A stretch of DNA of 64,000 bases from Ureibacillus aquaedulcis (GCF_030418165.1 NZ_JAUHTQ010000016.1:1-64000); one strand, 5' to 3'. Numbered from the stretch's first letter, positions 54,827 to 64,000 are shown. A program made the numbers and translations. Notes: generated by a model not told the origin, from the sequence alone.

Positions 54827-55836
54827 TTTTTAATTACTCCCGTTAACAACATTTTTCTAATATAGATAATTGTATAATACATTTTAAATCTAAATAATAC
54901 TAAAAATACCCTATTTTGAATTCCATTAACACGTATATATTTTAATATTTCTTTTATTCTAATATGGCAAAAAATAGTATTAATTTTATTCTTTTTATCT
55001 TTTATTGTTAGGGACTTATTCATAACTACATGATCTATTGAATGTTTAACTACATTAAAAATTTCTAGGTTATGCTGTTCTTTTACTTTAGAATGACTTA
55101 AGGCATCAATCTTTTTAAACATTTCTTCTATATTATCGAAATTCTCCATCATCATTTCAAAATAGTTATTAAATACATTTTTTGAGGATTGGCTAGGGTT
55201 CTCATAATAATTATAAAGACAGTCTTTTGTAATGAATACATCATTACAATTTTCTAAATAATTTACATTAAAATATCCATCTTCGCCCATTCTTATTCTA
55301 GTAGGGTATAGTATTTTATTCTCTTTAATAATACTTAATTTATATAGTTTATTCCAAGGAGCGTTCATAATACCTGCATTAAAAAAATCCCAAAACTTTA
55401 AGATTATATCTTTATTGGTCAATCTCTGGTCATTAATAGCTATTTGTTCAATTGAAATTTTGTTAGTATTACATTTATTATATCCACAAATGACTAAATC
55501 TGTTTCTTCCTTTTCAATTATTGATACTAGTTTATCTATTGCTAGAAGGTCCAACTCGTCATCTGCATCTACAAACATTATATATGTTCCTGTGGCTCTT
55601 TCTATTCCTATATTCCTAGCATTTGAGACTCCTTTATTAGGACTGTCGACAACAATGATATTATCATTGATTTGTGAATTTCTTCTACAAATTGATAAAC
55701 TATTATCAATTGACCCATCATTAACTAAAACCAATTCTATATTTTTATAGGTCTGACTAATTACTGAATCAATACACTTTTGTAGATATTGTTCAGCATT
55801 ATAAATTGGTATGATTACACTAACTTTTTTACCCAT
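54823..55836 (-). CDS. Family 2 glycosyltransferase
   Basis: A 337-residue paralogue of the previous gene. SVIIPIYNAEQYLQKCID near 5, VNDGSIDNS near 38, GVSNARNIGIERATGTYIM near 69 and FVDADDEL near 88 give the nucleotide- and metal-binding sites. The pair probably arose by duplication and adds two residues of the repeat. Overlaps its downstream partner by four bases. Confidence 0.9.
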   Translation of the reverse strand: MGKKVSVIIPIYNAEQYLQKCIDSVISQTYKNIELVLVNDGSIDNSLSICRRNSQINDNIIVVDSPNKGVSNARNIGIERATGTYIMFVDADDELDLLAIDKLVSIIEKEETDLVICGYNKCNTNKISIEQIAINDQRLTNKDIILKFWDFFNAGIMNAPWNKLYKLSIIKENKILYPTRIRMGEDGYFNVNYLENCNDVFITKDCLYNYYENPSQSSKNVFNNYFEMMMENFDNIEEMFKKIDALSHSKVKEQHNLEIFNVVKHSIDHVVMNKSLTIKDKKNKINTIFCHIRIKEILKYIRVNGIQNRVFLVLFRFKMYYTIIYIRKMLLTGVIKK

Positions 55837-55868
55837 CTTTTTACACCTAACTTTTCAAATCACATTTT

Positions 55869-56987
55869 TTAATATAATTTCGTATATGCCTCAACCATAT
55901 CTAAAATATTATATTGCTCTGATAATAGTTTAGAATTAGCAGCAAAATTTTTACGGGTATTTTCGTTAATAGTTATCTCTATCATAGCATTTGATAAAGA
56001 CTCTATATCTCTTGTAGGTACAATTAGCCCATTATATTCATGTTTAACTAGATCAATTACACCGCCTGCAGCTGTGGTAATAATCGGTAAGCCTGTTGCC
56101 ATAGCTTCAATAACTGAAAGCGGAAATCCTTCGAAATCAGAACTCATTATAAACACATCAGACATTCGTAAGTGCTCAGAAACGTTAGTAACATTTCCCC
56201 TAAATGATACTCTATCATGTATACCCAAGTTTTTTGTTAGTTGTATCATGCCTTGCTGCAAAGGGCCATCACCTAATAATGTCAAATATATGTCAGGACA
56301 TTGTTTAGACGCACTTGCAAAAGCCTTTAATAACAATTCATGGTTTTTAACTCCCCAAAAACTAGCAACTGAAATAAAATTTATCCTATTTGAACTACTT
56401 TCTATTCTCTGTTTTTCAGGATACCTTTTCAAATCAATCCCATTATATATTAATGGAACCTTATCACTAGAAAGCCGATAATAATCAATCATAGTATCTT
56501 TAACGTAATCACAGATTGCAACAGGGATGTAACCCCAATATTTAAACGCAACTTTATATAAAAATCTCAAATATCCACCTCCATCGTGTTGAGCAATGCT
56601 GTGGACGGTATATATTCGGGTATTTACCTTTGTAAATAAAGTTGCTAGTGAAGTATAAATAAGTGCTCTTAAATGAACATGAACAACATCAACTTTTTGT
56701 CTACGTAGCACCTTCATTAATCTGAATATTGTTTTTATGCTAAAACCCTTTTCCTTCCTTAAAAAAGCCACATCAAACTTTTCACAAATATTTTTTTCAA
56801 ATGATGTGTTAGCTTCCTCTTCAATAATAATAAAGATTACATTGAATCTTCTGCTATCCAATGAATTAGCAATATCAATTGCAATTTTTTGCCCCCCACC
56901 AATTTTCAAACTGGGTAACACCATTGCAATAGTAATCCTATACTCATTTCTATTATTAATATCAACTTTATTAGTTTCCATTAGCAA
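55869..56987 (-). CDS. Family 4 glycosyltransferase
   Basis: About 370 residues, GT-B fold. AMVLPSLKIGGGQKIAIDIA near 21, VHVHLRALIYTSLA near 100 and the donor site DVFIMSSDFEGFPLSVIEAM near 272 followed by GLPIITTAAGG. A GGTGAT lies before TTG/ATG alternatives near the start. Retaining transferase using a nucleotide sugar; donor unknown. Confidence 0.9.
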   Translation of the reverse strand: MLMETNKVDINNRNEYRITIAMVLPSLKIGGGQKIAIDIANSLDSRRFNVIFIIIEEEANTSFEKNICEKFDVAFLRKEKGFSIKTIFRLMKVLRRQKVDVVHVHLRALIYTSLATLFTKVNTRIYTVHSIAQHDGGGYLRFLYKVAFKYWGYIPVAICDYVKDTMIDYYRLSSDKVPLIYNGIDLKRYPEKQRIESSSNRINFISVASFWGVKNHELLLKAFASASKQCPDIYLTLLGDGPLQQGMIQLTKNLGIHDRVSFRGNVTNVSEHLRMSDVFIMSSDFEGFPLSVIEAMATGLPIITTAAGGVIDLVKHEYNGLIVPTRDIESLSNAMIEITINENTRKNFAANSKLLSEQYNILDMVEAYTKLY

Positions 56988-57047
56988 ATCACCACGTTAT
57001 ATTGATAGGGTATACTCTTAAAACAAATAAATAAGAATAAGAACTTA

Positions 57048-58316
57048 TTATTTTACCTCAATATTATTCCCATTAAATTCTTGTAACATATTTTTAAAAA
57101 ATAAATTAAAGTTTTTATTTGAATTATACCTTTCATTCCAAAATTTTATTGATTCATTACTTTTATCAATATAACTTTCAATCTTATTTATCCTTTGTTT
57201 AATAAAACTATTTACGCCGCTATATACTTGTTCAAATTCAATATTATTTCTAATTAAATATCCATTTTTTTCATTAATAATCTCACTTAATCCACCAACA
57301 TCACGAGCCATAACTGGTATTCCTGCTGACATTGCTTCCATTATAGAAACTGGAACACCTTCAGAATCACTCATATTAATAAAGAAGTCAACATCGTATT
57401 TTATATATGTTTTTAGAATATCAGAATTATCTATCTGTCCTAGAAAATAATAATCTTTATCCTTAAGCTTTTCTTTAGCGTATAATTCCATTTGACTTTT
57501 TTGTTTACCATTACCAATGTGAATCCACTTAACTGGAATCTCAATATTAGCAATGACATCAATTATCAAATCTAATCTTTTAACATCTGTTATCGATGAG
57601 CAAGATGCAATACAAATTTTTTCTTTGTTAAATATCGTCTTTTTTAGGCTATTTGGATTATATGTTCCTAATCTAGATATAGTTTTTTTAGTCCCTGAAT
57701 TACTCTTTTTATACTTATTTTTATAATAATTTAAACCATGTTCTGAGATAGGGTGAATTTCATCTAAATTCTTATCTATGAAACTTCTAAAAGGCAAATA
57801 ATTTGTTGTATTCCTTTCTTCATATAGATCATACCCATGTGCCCTTGAGATCAGTTTTTTAACGTTACCTTTTCTATTAATATTGTAGTTTGCAACTGTA
57901 TAAGCACCTCTTGTTAGCCAAAAAGAATACAAATATAAGTTCTCACCAGCATTTTTTTCTATTTCTCTATCAATATATTTTTTAGAACTAATATAAAATA
58001 TCCCATAGTAAAATATATATAGTGACCTAGAGAAATCTTTCTTAGTGAACGCAAAGGTTTTTCTTATTTCCTTAATTGTATCTTTGCTAAAAAGCCACTT
58101 ATAAAAATGAACATTTAATAATGAGCCCAATATGTTTGTATTTACCACATAATATTTAAAACCTTTTTGTTCCGCTATTTTGGAAAAGGTATGTTTATTA
58201 CCTGGGTATGAGATTACAATAACTTCATCGAAATACTTTGTAATATAATCCACTTCATTTAAAAAAAATACTGCATCAGCAGTACCAGGTAAGACAATTA
58301 TTTTATTCATGCTCAT
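57048..58316 (-). CDS. Family 4 glycosyltransferase
   Basis: A 422-residue GT-B enzyme. The N-terminal half is lysine- and tyrosine-rich with no special motif beyond YLYSFWLTRGAYTVA; the C-terminal half has IASCSSITDVKRLDLIID near 232, IHIGNGKQKSQME and the donor motif NMSDSEGVPVSIMEAMSAG near 336. Its start overlaps the end of the aminotransferase gene by four bases. Related to amylovoran and colanic-acid transferases by overall layout. Confidence 0.87.
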   Translation of the reverse strand: MSMNKIIVLPGTADAVFFLNEVDYITKYFDEVIVISYPGNKHTFSKIAEQKGFKYYVVNTNILGSLLNVHFYKWLFSKDTIKEIRKTFAFTKKDFSRSLYIFYYGIFYISSKKYIDREIEKNAGENLYLYSFWLTRGAYTVANYNINRKGNVKKLISRAHGYDLYEERNTTNYLPFRSFIDKNLDEIHPISEHGLNYYKNKYKKSNSGTKKTISRLGTYNPNSLKKTIFNKEKICIASCSSITDVKRLDLIIDVIANIEIPVKWIHIGNGKQKSQMELYAKEKLKDKDYYFLGQIDNSDILKTYIKYDVDFFINMSDSEGVPVSIMEAMSAGIPVMARDVGGLSEIINEKNGYLIRNNIEFEQVYSGVNSFIKQRINKIESYIDKSNESIKFWNERYNSNKNFNLFFKNMLQEFNGNNIEVK

Positions 58317-59470
58317 GCTAACACTTCGCTTTTTAAAGAATTATCTTGAATATATTGGATTATGACATCCGAAACCTCATTAATCTCGTCGATAGTCAAA
58401 TATGGATGCATCGGTAATGATAATACTGTATCACAGAGAGAATTTGTTACTATAAAACTCTTATCATAATGCTCTAAATTTGAAAAAGCACCCTGCCTAT
58501 GCATCGGCTTAACATAATAAATCATGCTTGGTATACCGTATTCTTTCAAATGTGCTTGTAAACCATTTCGTTGTTCCTTGTTTTTTAACTTGATAGTATA
58601 TTGAGCAAAACTCGAATAGAATCCCTCTGGAATAAATGGCGTTTCTACAACTCCATTTAATCTATCCGTATAAAGCTTATATAATTGGTTTACATCTCCT
58701 AATTCATGATTAACAAACGCCCTTAGCTTAATTATCAAAACAGCAGCTTGAATTGTATCAAGCCTTGAATTGATGCCAATCCTAACGTTATCGTATTTAT
58801 CCTCACCTTTCCCATGAATCTTTAATGAATTGAGTAATCTTGCCAAATTATCATCATTGGTAAAAATAGCCCCACCGTCACCATAACACCCTAATGGTTT
58901 AGCAGGAAAAAAGGAAGTTGTTGCAGCATGTCCAAAACTACATGCTTTTTTCCCATTAATGTTGCCTCCGAATCCTTGTGCACCATCTTCTAGCACCAAT
59001 AGATCATACTTTTCTGCAATTCTCTCAATCTCAGGGTAATTTGCCGGTAAGCCAAATAAATCAACGGGAATGATCACTTTTGGTCTTAATTTTCTTTCTT
59101 CGATTGTTCTGATAATAGCTTCTTCTAATTTTACTGTATCAATATTAAATGTATCTCTGTCTACATCCACAAATACAGGAGTGGCTCCTCGAAAAGAAAC
59201 AACCTCTCCACTTGCAAAAAATGTGAAGTCTGGTACAAAAACCGCATCACCTTCTTTAATTTCCCATGCCATCAAAACTAAATCCAAAGCATCAGTTCCA
59301 TTCGCACAAGTAATACAGTGTTTGACTCCGACATAGTTAGCTAATTGCTTTTCTAGTTCTTTTACTTCTTTACCGCCAATAAAGTTTGCATTTGCAAATA
59401 CATCTTGTACAGCCAAATCAATTTCCTGCTTATATTTTTGGTATTGAGTCTTTAAATCTCTAAATTCCAT
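58313..59470 (-). CDS. wbpE: WbpE-type nucleotide-sugar aminotransferase
   Basis: A PLP-dependent DegT/DnrJ/EryC1 family enzyme of about 385 residues. FIGGKEVKELEKQLANYVGV near 30, CANGTDALDLVLMAW near 55, VLEDGAQGFGG near 160 and the PLP lysine in TSFFPAKPLGCYGDGGA near 188. In the WbpABDE pathway it aminates the 3-keto sugar made by WbpB to give UDP-GlcNAc3NA. Assignment as WbpE rather than another sugar aminotransferase rests on the neighbours wbpA, wbpB and wbpD. The ATG at 59470 is 11 bases from GGAG; a TTG at 59476 is also possible. Confidence 0.88.
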   Translation of the reverse strand: MEFRDLKTQYQKYKQEIDLAVQDVFANANFIGGKEVKELEKQLANYVGVKHCITCANGTDALDLVLMAWEIKEGDAVFVPDFTFFASGEVVSFRGATPVFVDVDRDTFNIDTVKLEEAIIRTIEERKLRPKVIIPVDLFGLPANYPEIERIAEKYDLLVLEDGAQGFGGNINGKKACSFGHAATTSFFPAKPLGCYGDGGAIFTNDDNLARLLNSLKIHGKGEDKYDNVRIGINSRLDTIQAAVLIIKLRAFVNHELGDVNQLYKLYTDRLNGVVETPFIPEGFYSSFAQYTIKLKNKEQRNGLQAHLKEYGIPSMIYYVKPMHRQGAFSNLEHYDKSFIVTNSLCDTVLSLPMHPYLTIDEINEVSDVIIQYIQDNSLKSEVLA

Positions 59471-59494
59471 TAGCAATCAATCTCCATTACTGTA

Positions 59495-60070
59495 TTATTT
59501 GCCTAAATCGATTTTCTCAATAAGGATTCCATCAGTTAAGGTATATTGTCTATCGCATTCATGACAGCTGAGTCTATTTTTAAGAACAGTACCACATTCA
59601 CATACCCAACCAATTTGTTTTGCCGGTACGCCTGCCATTAAAGCATAATCAGGAACATCCTTAGTTATGACCCCACCTGAAGCAATCATTGCCCATCTAC
59701 CAATTGTATTTCCACAGACAACCGTAGCGTTTGCTCCAATAGATGCACCGTATTTAACAAGGGTCTTCTTATAGCCTTCCATACCTTTAGGATATTTACT
59801 TCTAGGAGTTAAATCATTTGTAAATACCATTGATGGGCCACAGAAAACATAATCTTCTAATTCAACACCTTCATAAACGGATACATTGTTTTGAATTTTT
59901 ACACCGTTACCAATTATAACATTATTAGATACGTTAACATTTTGTCCTAACGAGCATTTTTCACCAATACAAGCACCTTTTTGAACATGACTAAAATGCC
60001 ATATTTTTGTTCCTTCGCCTATCGTTACATCTTCATCTATATAACTGCTTTCATGAACAAAAAAGCTCAT
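59495..60070 (-). CDS. wbpD: WbpD-type UDP-sugar N-acetyltransferase
   Basis: A 191-residue left-handed beta-helix acetyltransferase. Hexapeptide repeats run from about 15 to 150 (GEGTKIWHFSHVQKGACIG; GQNVNVSNNVIIGNGVKI). The catalytic-site His lies in WHFSHV, and the C-terminus has a Cys-rich tail (WVCECGTVLKNRLSCHECD) that may bind zinc. It acetylates UDP-GlcNAc3NA to UDP-GlcNAc3NAcA. The gene overlaps wbpB by four bases and precedes wbpE, as in known clusters. Length equals that of typical WbpD. Confidence 0.92.
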   Translation of the reverse strand: MSFFVHESSYIDEDVTIGEGTKIWHFSHVQKGACIGEKCSLGQNVNVSNNVIIGNGVKIQNNVSVYEGVELEDYVFCGPSMVFTNDLTPRSKYPKGMEGYKKTLVKYGASIGANATVVCGNTIGRWAMIASGGVITKDVPDYALMAGVPAKQIGWVCECGTVLKNRLSCHECDRQYTLTDGILIEKIDLGK

Positions 60071-61149
60071 CGATCAAACCGTCCTTTAAAATCCAATGTA
60101 CTACACTTTTCTAATGGCAGCTTAACACTTTTACCTTCAGCAGCAGATTTATAAATAGCAAGTACAAGTTCTAATGCTCTTCTTCCATCTTCTGCTGTTA
60201 CATATGGATCTCTATCATTCTGAATAGCATCAATTACATCAGCGTATAACGGTTTATGACCGAAACCATATACACTTGGAGGATTTTCTTGATAAGTTGC
60301 TTTAACTTCATCTGGATCATCTAGAGTATCAGCAAAATTCCACTCTTCTATAAGATTTACAGATTTCCCACCAGCTTTAACTGTCCCTTTATCACCAAAG
60401 ATATATAACGTTTCTTCTAGGTTGTTTGGGAAAATATTAGTTGTTCCCTCAACTATTCCATAACTTCCACTTGCAAATTTTATTAAAGCCATACCTAAGT
60501 CTTCAGCTTCGATAAAATGATGTTTCATATTATCTGTCATACCCACTACTTCAACAATTTCGTCACCCATCATCCAACGTAATAGGTCAATATTATGAAT
60601 ACACTGATTCATTAAAGCACCGCCATCTTGTTCCCATGTACCTCGCCATAGAGCTTGTTTATAGTAATCTTCTCCACGATTCCAACGGATATGTGCAGTC
60701 CCATGGAGTAATCTTCCAAATCTCTCATCTTCAACAGCTTGTCTTATTTTTTGAATCGACTTATTGAAACGGTTTTGATGACATGCACTTACCTTTAGAT
60801 TTTTTTCTTTAGCTTTTGCAATGATAGCATCCGCCTCTTCTAATGAAAGTGCGATAGGCTTTTCAATAATTAGATTACTCCCTGCTTCTAAACAATCTAA
60901 AGCAATTTGACCATGTTTACCACTTTCGGTACAAATAGCTATTAACTCTGGCTTTTCCTTTTCAAGTAGCTCTTTATAGTTAGTATACTTTGGAGTAGAT
61001 TCCAAAAGGTCAAATTTTGAGATTTTATCATCCATATTTTCAGGTAATAAATCACACAACCCAACAATCTCAAGTCCATTTTCAAGAGCAGCCGCTATAT
61101 GATTCGGCGATATTCTCCCACAACCAATAATTGCATATCGTAAGCTCAT
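60067..61149 (-). CDS. wbpB: WbpB-type UDP-sugar 3-dehydrogenase
   Basis: A 360-residue Gfo/Idh/MocA oxidoreductase. Rossmann motif YAIIGCGRISPNHI at the N-terminus, NLIIEKPIALSLEEAD near 91 with the catalytic Lys of EKP, and QCIHNIDLLRWMMGD near 182. WbpB oxidises C3 of UDP-GlcNAcA. Longer than the Pseudomonas enzyme (about 316) by extra C-terminal residues. AAAGGAGGAG before the ATG. It is 12 bases from wbpA. Confidence 0.9.
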   Translation of the reverse strand: MSLRYAIIGCGRISPNHIAAALENGLEIVGLCDLLPENMDDKISKFDLLESTPKYTNYKELLEKEKPELIAICTESGKHGQIALDCLEAGSNLIIEKPIALSLEEADAIIAKAKEKNLKVSACHQNRFNKSIQKIRQAVEDERFGRLLHGTAHIRWNRGEDYYKQALWRGTWEQDGGALMNQCIHNIDLLRWMMGDEIVEVVGMTDNMKHHFIEAEDLGMALIKFASGSYGIVEGTTNIFPNNLEETLYIFGDKGTVKAGGKSVNLIEEWNFADTLDDPDEVKATYQENPPSVYGFGHKPLYADVIDAIQNDRDPYVTAEDGRRALELVLAIYKSAAEGKSVKLPLEKCSTLDFKGRFDR

Positions 61150-61161
61150 GTTGCTCCTCCT

Positions 61162-62481
61162 TTATAATAACTCGATATTTTCTCTATTTTTTACATCCGT
61201 CATAGCATTCTTAGTATCAAATATTGCCTTAGCATGTTGCTGTACGAATTCATAATCTACCATTGTATGTGCAGTTGTAACGATTACAAGGTCAGCACTT
61301 TCAATTAGTTCCTGAGTTAATTCATATTCACCCTTTTTAACTTTTCCATGATTACGATACTCTAGAACATAAGGATCAAAGAAAACAACCTCTGCACCTT
61401 CGTTTTCTAGTCCCTCAATTACTGCGAGAGCAGGACTTTCTCTATAATCTTCAATATCTTGCTTATAAGCTACACCAAGTACTAGAACCTTTGAACCATT
61501 TATGGCTTTTTTAAATCTGTTCAAGATTTTACTTGCTCTTTCTACACAGTATTCAGGCATACGATCATTAACCATCATAGAAGCTTCAATCATGGATGTA
61601 TGAAAACCATATTCACGTGCTTTCCAAGAAAGATAATAAGGATCAAGCGGTATACAATGACCGCCAAGGCCTGGCCCTGGATAAAAAGCCTGGAAACCAT
61701 ATGGCTTAGATTTTGCTGCATCTACTACTTCCCAAAAGTTAATACCCATTTTGTTACTTAAAATAGCAAGTTCGTTTACAAGTCCAATGTTAACATTTCT
61801 ATATGTGTTTTCTAAGATTTTTTCCATCTCAGCAACCGCTGGAGATGAAACACGATGTATAGGTGCTTCCAAGATACTTTCATAAAGCGCAGCTGCAACC
61901 TCAGTACATTCTGGTGTTATTCCACCAACTACTTTAGGGGTGTTTTTCGTTTTGTAAATCAAATTACCTGGGTCAACACGTTCTGGTGAAAATGCAAGAA
62001 AGAAGTCCTCACCACATTTTAAACCTGATTTTTCTAATATAGGTAATAGTAGCTCTTCGGTGGTACCTGGATAAGTAGTTGATTCCAGAACGATTAACAT
62101 ATCTTTATGCATGTAAGGAACAATACTTTCTGCAGAGGCTTTTACATAACTAATATCTGGTTGTTGATATTCATCAAGTGGTGTCGGGACACAAATACAC
62201 ACACAATCAGCTTGCGCTACTTGTGCAAAATCAGTAGTAGCTGAAAGAAGTTTTGACTTCACTATTTCCTTAAGATCTTCATTGACAACATCACCAATAT
62301 AATTTATACCGGAATTAACCATATCAACTTTAGGTTCTTGTACATCAAAACCAATTGTTTTAAAGCCAGCTTTAGCTTTCTCTACCGCAAGAGGTAACCC
62401 AACATACCCAAGTCCCACTACACCTAGAGTTGCTGTTTTTTTCAGTAATTTATCTCTTAAATTGTGTACCAACGTTTCCAT
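61162..62481 (-). CDS. wbpA: WbpA-type UDP-N-acetylglucosamine 6-dehydrogenase
   Basis: A nucleotide-sugar dehydrogenase of about 439 residues. GVVGLGYVGLPLAVEKAKAG near 20, catalytic Cys in GLGGHCIPLDPYYLSW near 258 and VAYKQDIEDYRESPAL near 335. It oxidises C6 of UDP-GlcNAc to the uronic acid, the first step of the WbpA-B-E-D route. The GGHCIPLDP form of the active site separates it from the UDP-glucose dehydrogenase at 15.3 kb (GGSCFPKDT). Start taken at 62481 after AGGAG. It is followed without a gap by wbpB, wbpD and wbpE in pathway order except that D precedes E. Confidence 0.92.
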   Translation of the reverse strand: METLVHNLRDKLLKKTATLGVVGLGYVGLPLAVEKAKAGFKTIGFDVQEPKVDMVNSGINYIGDVVNEDLKEIVKSKLLSATTDFAQVAQADCVCICVPTPLDEYQQPDISYVKASAESIVPYMHKDMLIVLESTTYPGTTEELLLPILEKSGLKCGEDFFLAFSPERVDPGNLIYKTKNTPKVVGGITPECTEVAAALYESILEAPIHRVSSPAVAEMEKILENTYRNVNIGLVNELAILSNKMGINFWEVVDAAKSKPYGFQAFYPGPGLGGHCIPLDPYYLSWKAREYGFHTSMIEASMMVNDRMPEYCVERASKILNRFKKAINGSKVLVLGVAYKQDIEDYRESPALAVIEGLENEGAEVVFFDPYVLEYRNHGKVKKGEYELTQELIESADLVIVTTAHTMVDYEFVQQHAKAIFDTKNAMTDVKNRENIELL

Positions 62482-62493
62482 TGATTTCATCTC

Positions 62494-63723
62494 CTAAAGT
62501 AGTTTTTCAAGTTTTTCTGTTAATATTTTAAAATCATAATCTTTTGCCGCTTTCAGGGCATTGTTGCAAAAAGCTTCATATTTTTCTGCCGGAATATTAT
62601 TAAAAGCAATAATGGCTTCAGCTAATTTTTCCGAGTTAGCATTATCTACTACAAGCCCACAATTATACTTTTTAATTAAGTCATAACCAACTTCACAATC
62701 TGAAAGAGTTGGTCTTCCACTAGCAAAATACTCAAACATCTTATTAAGACTTATACCATATTTTTTTAAACTATTCTGACCAAAATGCATAATATTAAGG
62801 TCACCTTTACTTAAAATAAAAGGTATTTTATTTTTTTCAATAAACCCTTTAAAAATAACATTGTCAATTCTATTTTCATCACAGTATTTCATTAAATACT
62901 CTCTATCAGATCCCTCTCCATATATTAAAAATTTAATATTTTGATACCCTTGTTCTTTAATTACTTGTGCAGCATCAATTATTTTTTTAACATTATTAGC
63001 AAGTCGAATAGATCCTGCATACACTACTTTAAAGGTATTAGGGTTTTCCAAGTCAGAATCATTAATTCTAAAATTCTCCTTATTATAATTAAACATTTCT
63101 AAATCTACACCATTATTTATATGATGTATTTTGGATATATCGATCTCTTTGCCCCACCCCTTGTCAAGAACGTAATCTTTTCCACCTTCCATAGTGAATA
63201 TAATTGATCCCGCTTTTTTATAAATCCATTTTTCAAATACATACAATAATTTAATTATTGGATTATTTTTCGAAGCCAGTTTATAAGCAACTACAGATTC
63301 TGGCCATAAGTCTCTGACTTCAGATATAAATTTAGAGTTGACGTTCTTTGAAATAAAATATGGAATTATTGCAAAGATAGATTGAGGATTGCATACAATT
63401 ACATCCGGTTTTATTTTTTTCTTTCTTGAAACTTTATATAGTCGAAGTGGAAATTGCAACATATTAAATATCCGTTTTAATCCATTACCTGTATAGTTTG
63501 AAGTTCGAACGAAATTATATAGAACACCATCATATTCCTCTTCAATATATAATGTACCTTTATTATCTATTAAATTTTTGTTAGTATTGTGTATCGTACT
63601 AACAGAAAAGACTTCTACTCTATAACCTTTTTTCACCAAATACTTTGATAAATTATGCGTCCTCATCCTTACTTCCATATGAGGGGGCATTGTCCCATGA
63701 CTAATAAACCATATAGTTTTCAT
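62494..63723 (-). CDS. Family 4 glycosyltransferase
   Basis: A 409-residue GT-B enzyme: TIWFISHGTMPPHMEVRMRT at the start, WPESVVAYKLA near 143 and a donor site ISLNKMFEYFASGRPTLSDC near 322, resembling WbuB-like transferases. Start at 63723 because the preceding gene runs to 63762 and GAAAGGTTAGG lies just upstream; an in-frame ATG at 63795 would lie inside that gene. It may transfer the first diacetamido-sugar or a neutral sugar; unknown. Confidence 0.87.
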   Translation of the reverse strand: MKTIWFISHGTMPPHMEVRMRTHNLSKYLVKKGYRVEVFSVSTIHNTNKNLIDNKGTLYIEEEYDGVLYNFVRTSNYTGNGLKRIFNMLQFPLRLYKVSRKKKIKPDVIVCNPQSIFAIIPYFISKNVNSKFISEVRDLWPESVVAYKLASKNNPIIKLLYVFEKWIYKKAGSIIFTMEGGKDYVLDKGWGKEIDISKIHHINNGVDLEMFNYNKENFRINDSDLENPNTFKVVYAGSIRLANNVKKIIDAAQVIKEQGYQNIKFLIYGEGSDREYLMKYCDENRIDNVIFKGFIEKNKIPFILSKGDLNIMHFGQNSLKKYGISLNKMFEYFASGRPTLSDCEVGYDLIKKYNCGLVVDNANSEKLAEAIIAFNNIPAEKYEAFCNNALKAAKDYDFKILTEKLEKLL

Positions 63724-63761
63724 AATACCTAACCTTTCTAACGCTATTAAAAATGCCAAAT

Positions 63762-64000
63762 CTAAAATGCTTTTAATCTCATAGAAAAAACCCATTTAAT
63801 AATAATATTAGGCAAATAATTTGCAATCATAAGCATAACTTTATATAAATTTCGATGTCCATCAGGATTCCATTCATTAGATACACTTTTTGCTTTAGTC
63901 CTCTCGCCAGATAAAATCAAAGTAAATATATAGGCTATCATTTTTTTATCGTATTTTAAAATAATGCTTTCTATTTCCTCTCTAGTTCTTTTTGGATTCT
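63762..64000 (-). CDS. C-terminal part of a gene cut by the window edge
   Basis: An open frame running in from the window end, stop at 63762-63764. The 78 codons read NPKRTREEIESIILKYD, later SGERTKAKSVSNEWNPDG and a hydrophobic, basic tail IIIKWVFSMRLKAF. The tail resembles the C-terminus of a family 2 glycosyltransferase, but too little is seen to be sure. It shows that the second cluster continues beyond the window. Confidence 0.6.
   Translation of the reverse strand, partial: NPKRTREEIESIILKYDKKMIAYIFTLILSGERTKAKSVSNEWNPDGHRNLYKVMLMIANYLPNIIIKWVFSMRLKAF

Noticed and set aside
1-64000. tRNA, rRNA, prophage structural or toxin-antitoxin genes
   Set aside because: I looked for tRNA arms, rRNA-like GC-rich stretches and known short gene pairs and saw none that I could support.

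Overview
The window looks like a chromosomal segment of a spore-forming, low-GC Bacillales bacterium, most plausibly of the Planococcaceae (Lysinibacillus/Solibacillus type). This is inferred from SpoVS, YmdB and ComK homologues, S-layer-homology (SLH) surface proteins, AGGAGG-type ribosome binding sites and many TTG/GTG starts. No tRNA, rRNA or CRISPR array was seen.

Region 1 (1-8.2 kb) is mostly core genome: a TrpP-like transporter gene, a 21-bp tandem repeat block, korA-korB (2-oxoacid:ferredoxin oxidoreductase), a zinc-ribbon membrane serine protease, spoVS, a DUF4886 SGNH protein and ymdB. In related Bacillales ymdB is normally preceded by rny. Here the polysaccharide genes follow instead, so the large minus-strand block looks inserted beside this core locus.

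Region 2 (8.3-32.4 kb) is an exopolysaccharide/capsule locus read on the minus strand. From its promoter end it encodes a membrane-anchored unknown, a Wzz-like chain-length protein and BY-kinase, an initiating sugar transferase, Fcl and Gmd (GDP-fucose), two GT4 transferases and a Wzy-like polymerase. A second block holds Pgi, Ugd, a GT2, bifunctional ManC, GalE, a TupA-like ATP-grasp protein, a Wzx flippase and a FemAB-like acyltransferase. A secreted protein, phosphoglucomutase PgcA and an LCP ligase lie upstream. Pgi, ManC, PgcA, Gmd and Fcl together can convert glucose-6-phosphate to GDP-fucose; GalE and Ugd add UDP-Gal and UDP-GlcA. The two blocks are each preceded by the same 42-bp bipartite motif (17 + 11 identical bases, identical 14-bp spacer), a candidate shared promoter.

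Region 3 (32.4-49.7 kb) is a plastic accessory segment: two SLH surface-protein loci, each bracketed by duplicated, decayed pieces of neighbouring genes (comK tail plus an IS3 orfA remnant; a small gene plus ydcF), a ComK homologue, a small sigma factor, two phage-type winged-helix proteins, an alpha-carbonic anhydrase, three copies of an undescribed ~50-residue protein, two frameshifted genes (the second SLH protein and a ParB-like protein), a VanZ-like protein and a 60-bp hairpin repeat with compensatory changes.

Region 4 (49.7-64 kb) is a second, AT-richer minus-strand polysaccharide cluster: GalE (apparent CTG start), flippase, EpsG-like polymerase, five glycosyltransferases (one cut by the window edge makes six) and WbpA/B/D/E-type enzymes for UDP-2,3-diacetamido-2,3-dideoxy-glucuronic acid. 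It continues beyond the window.
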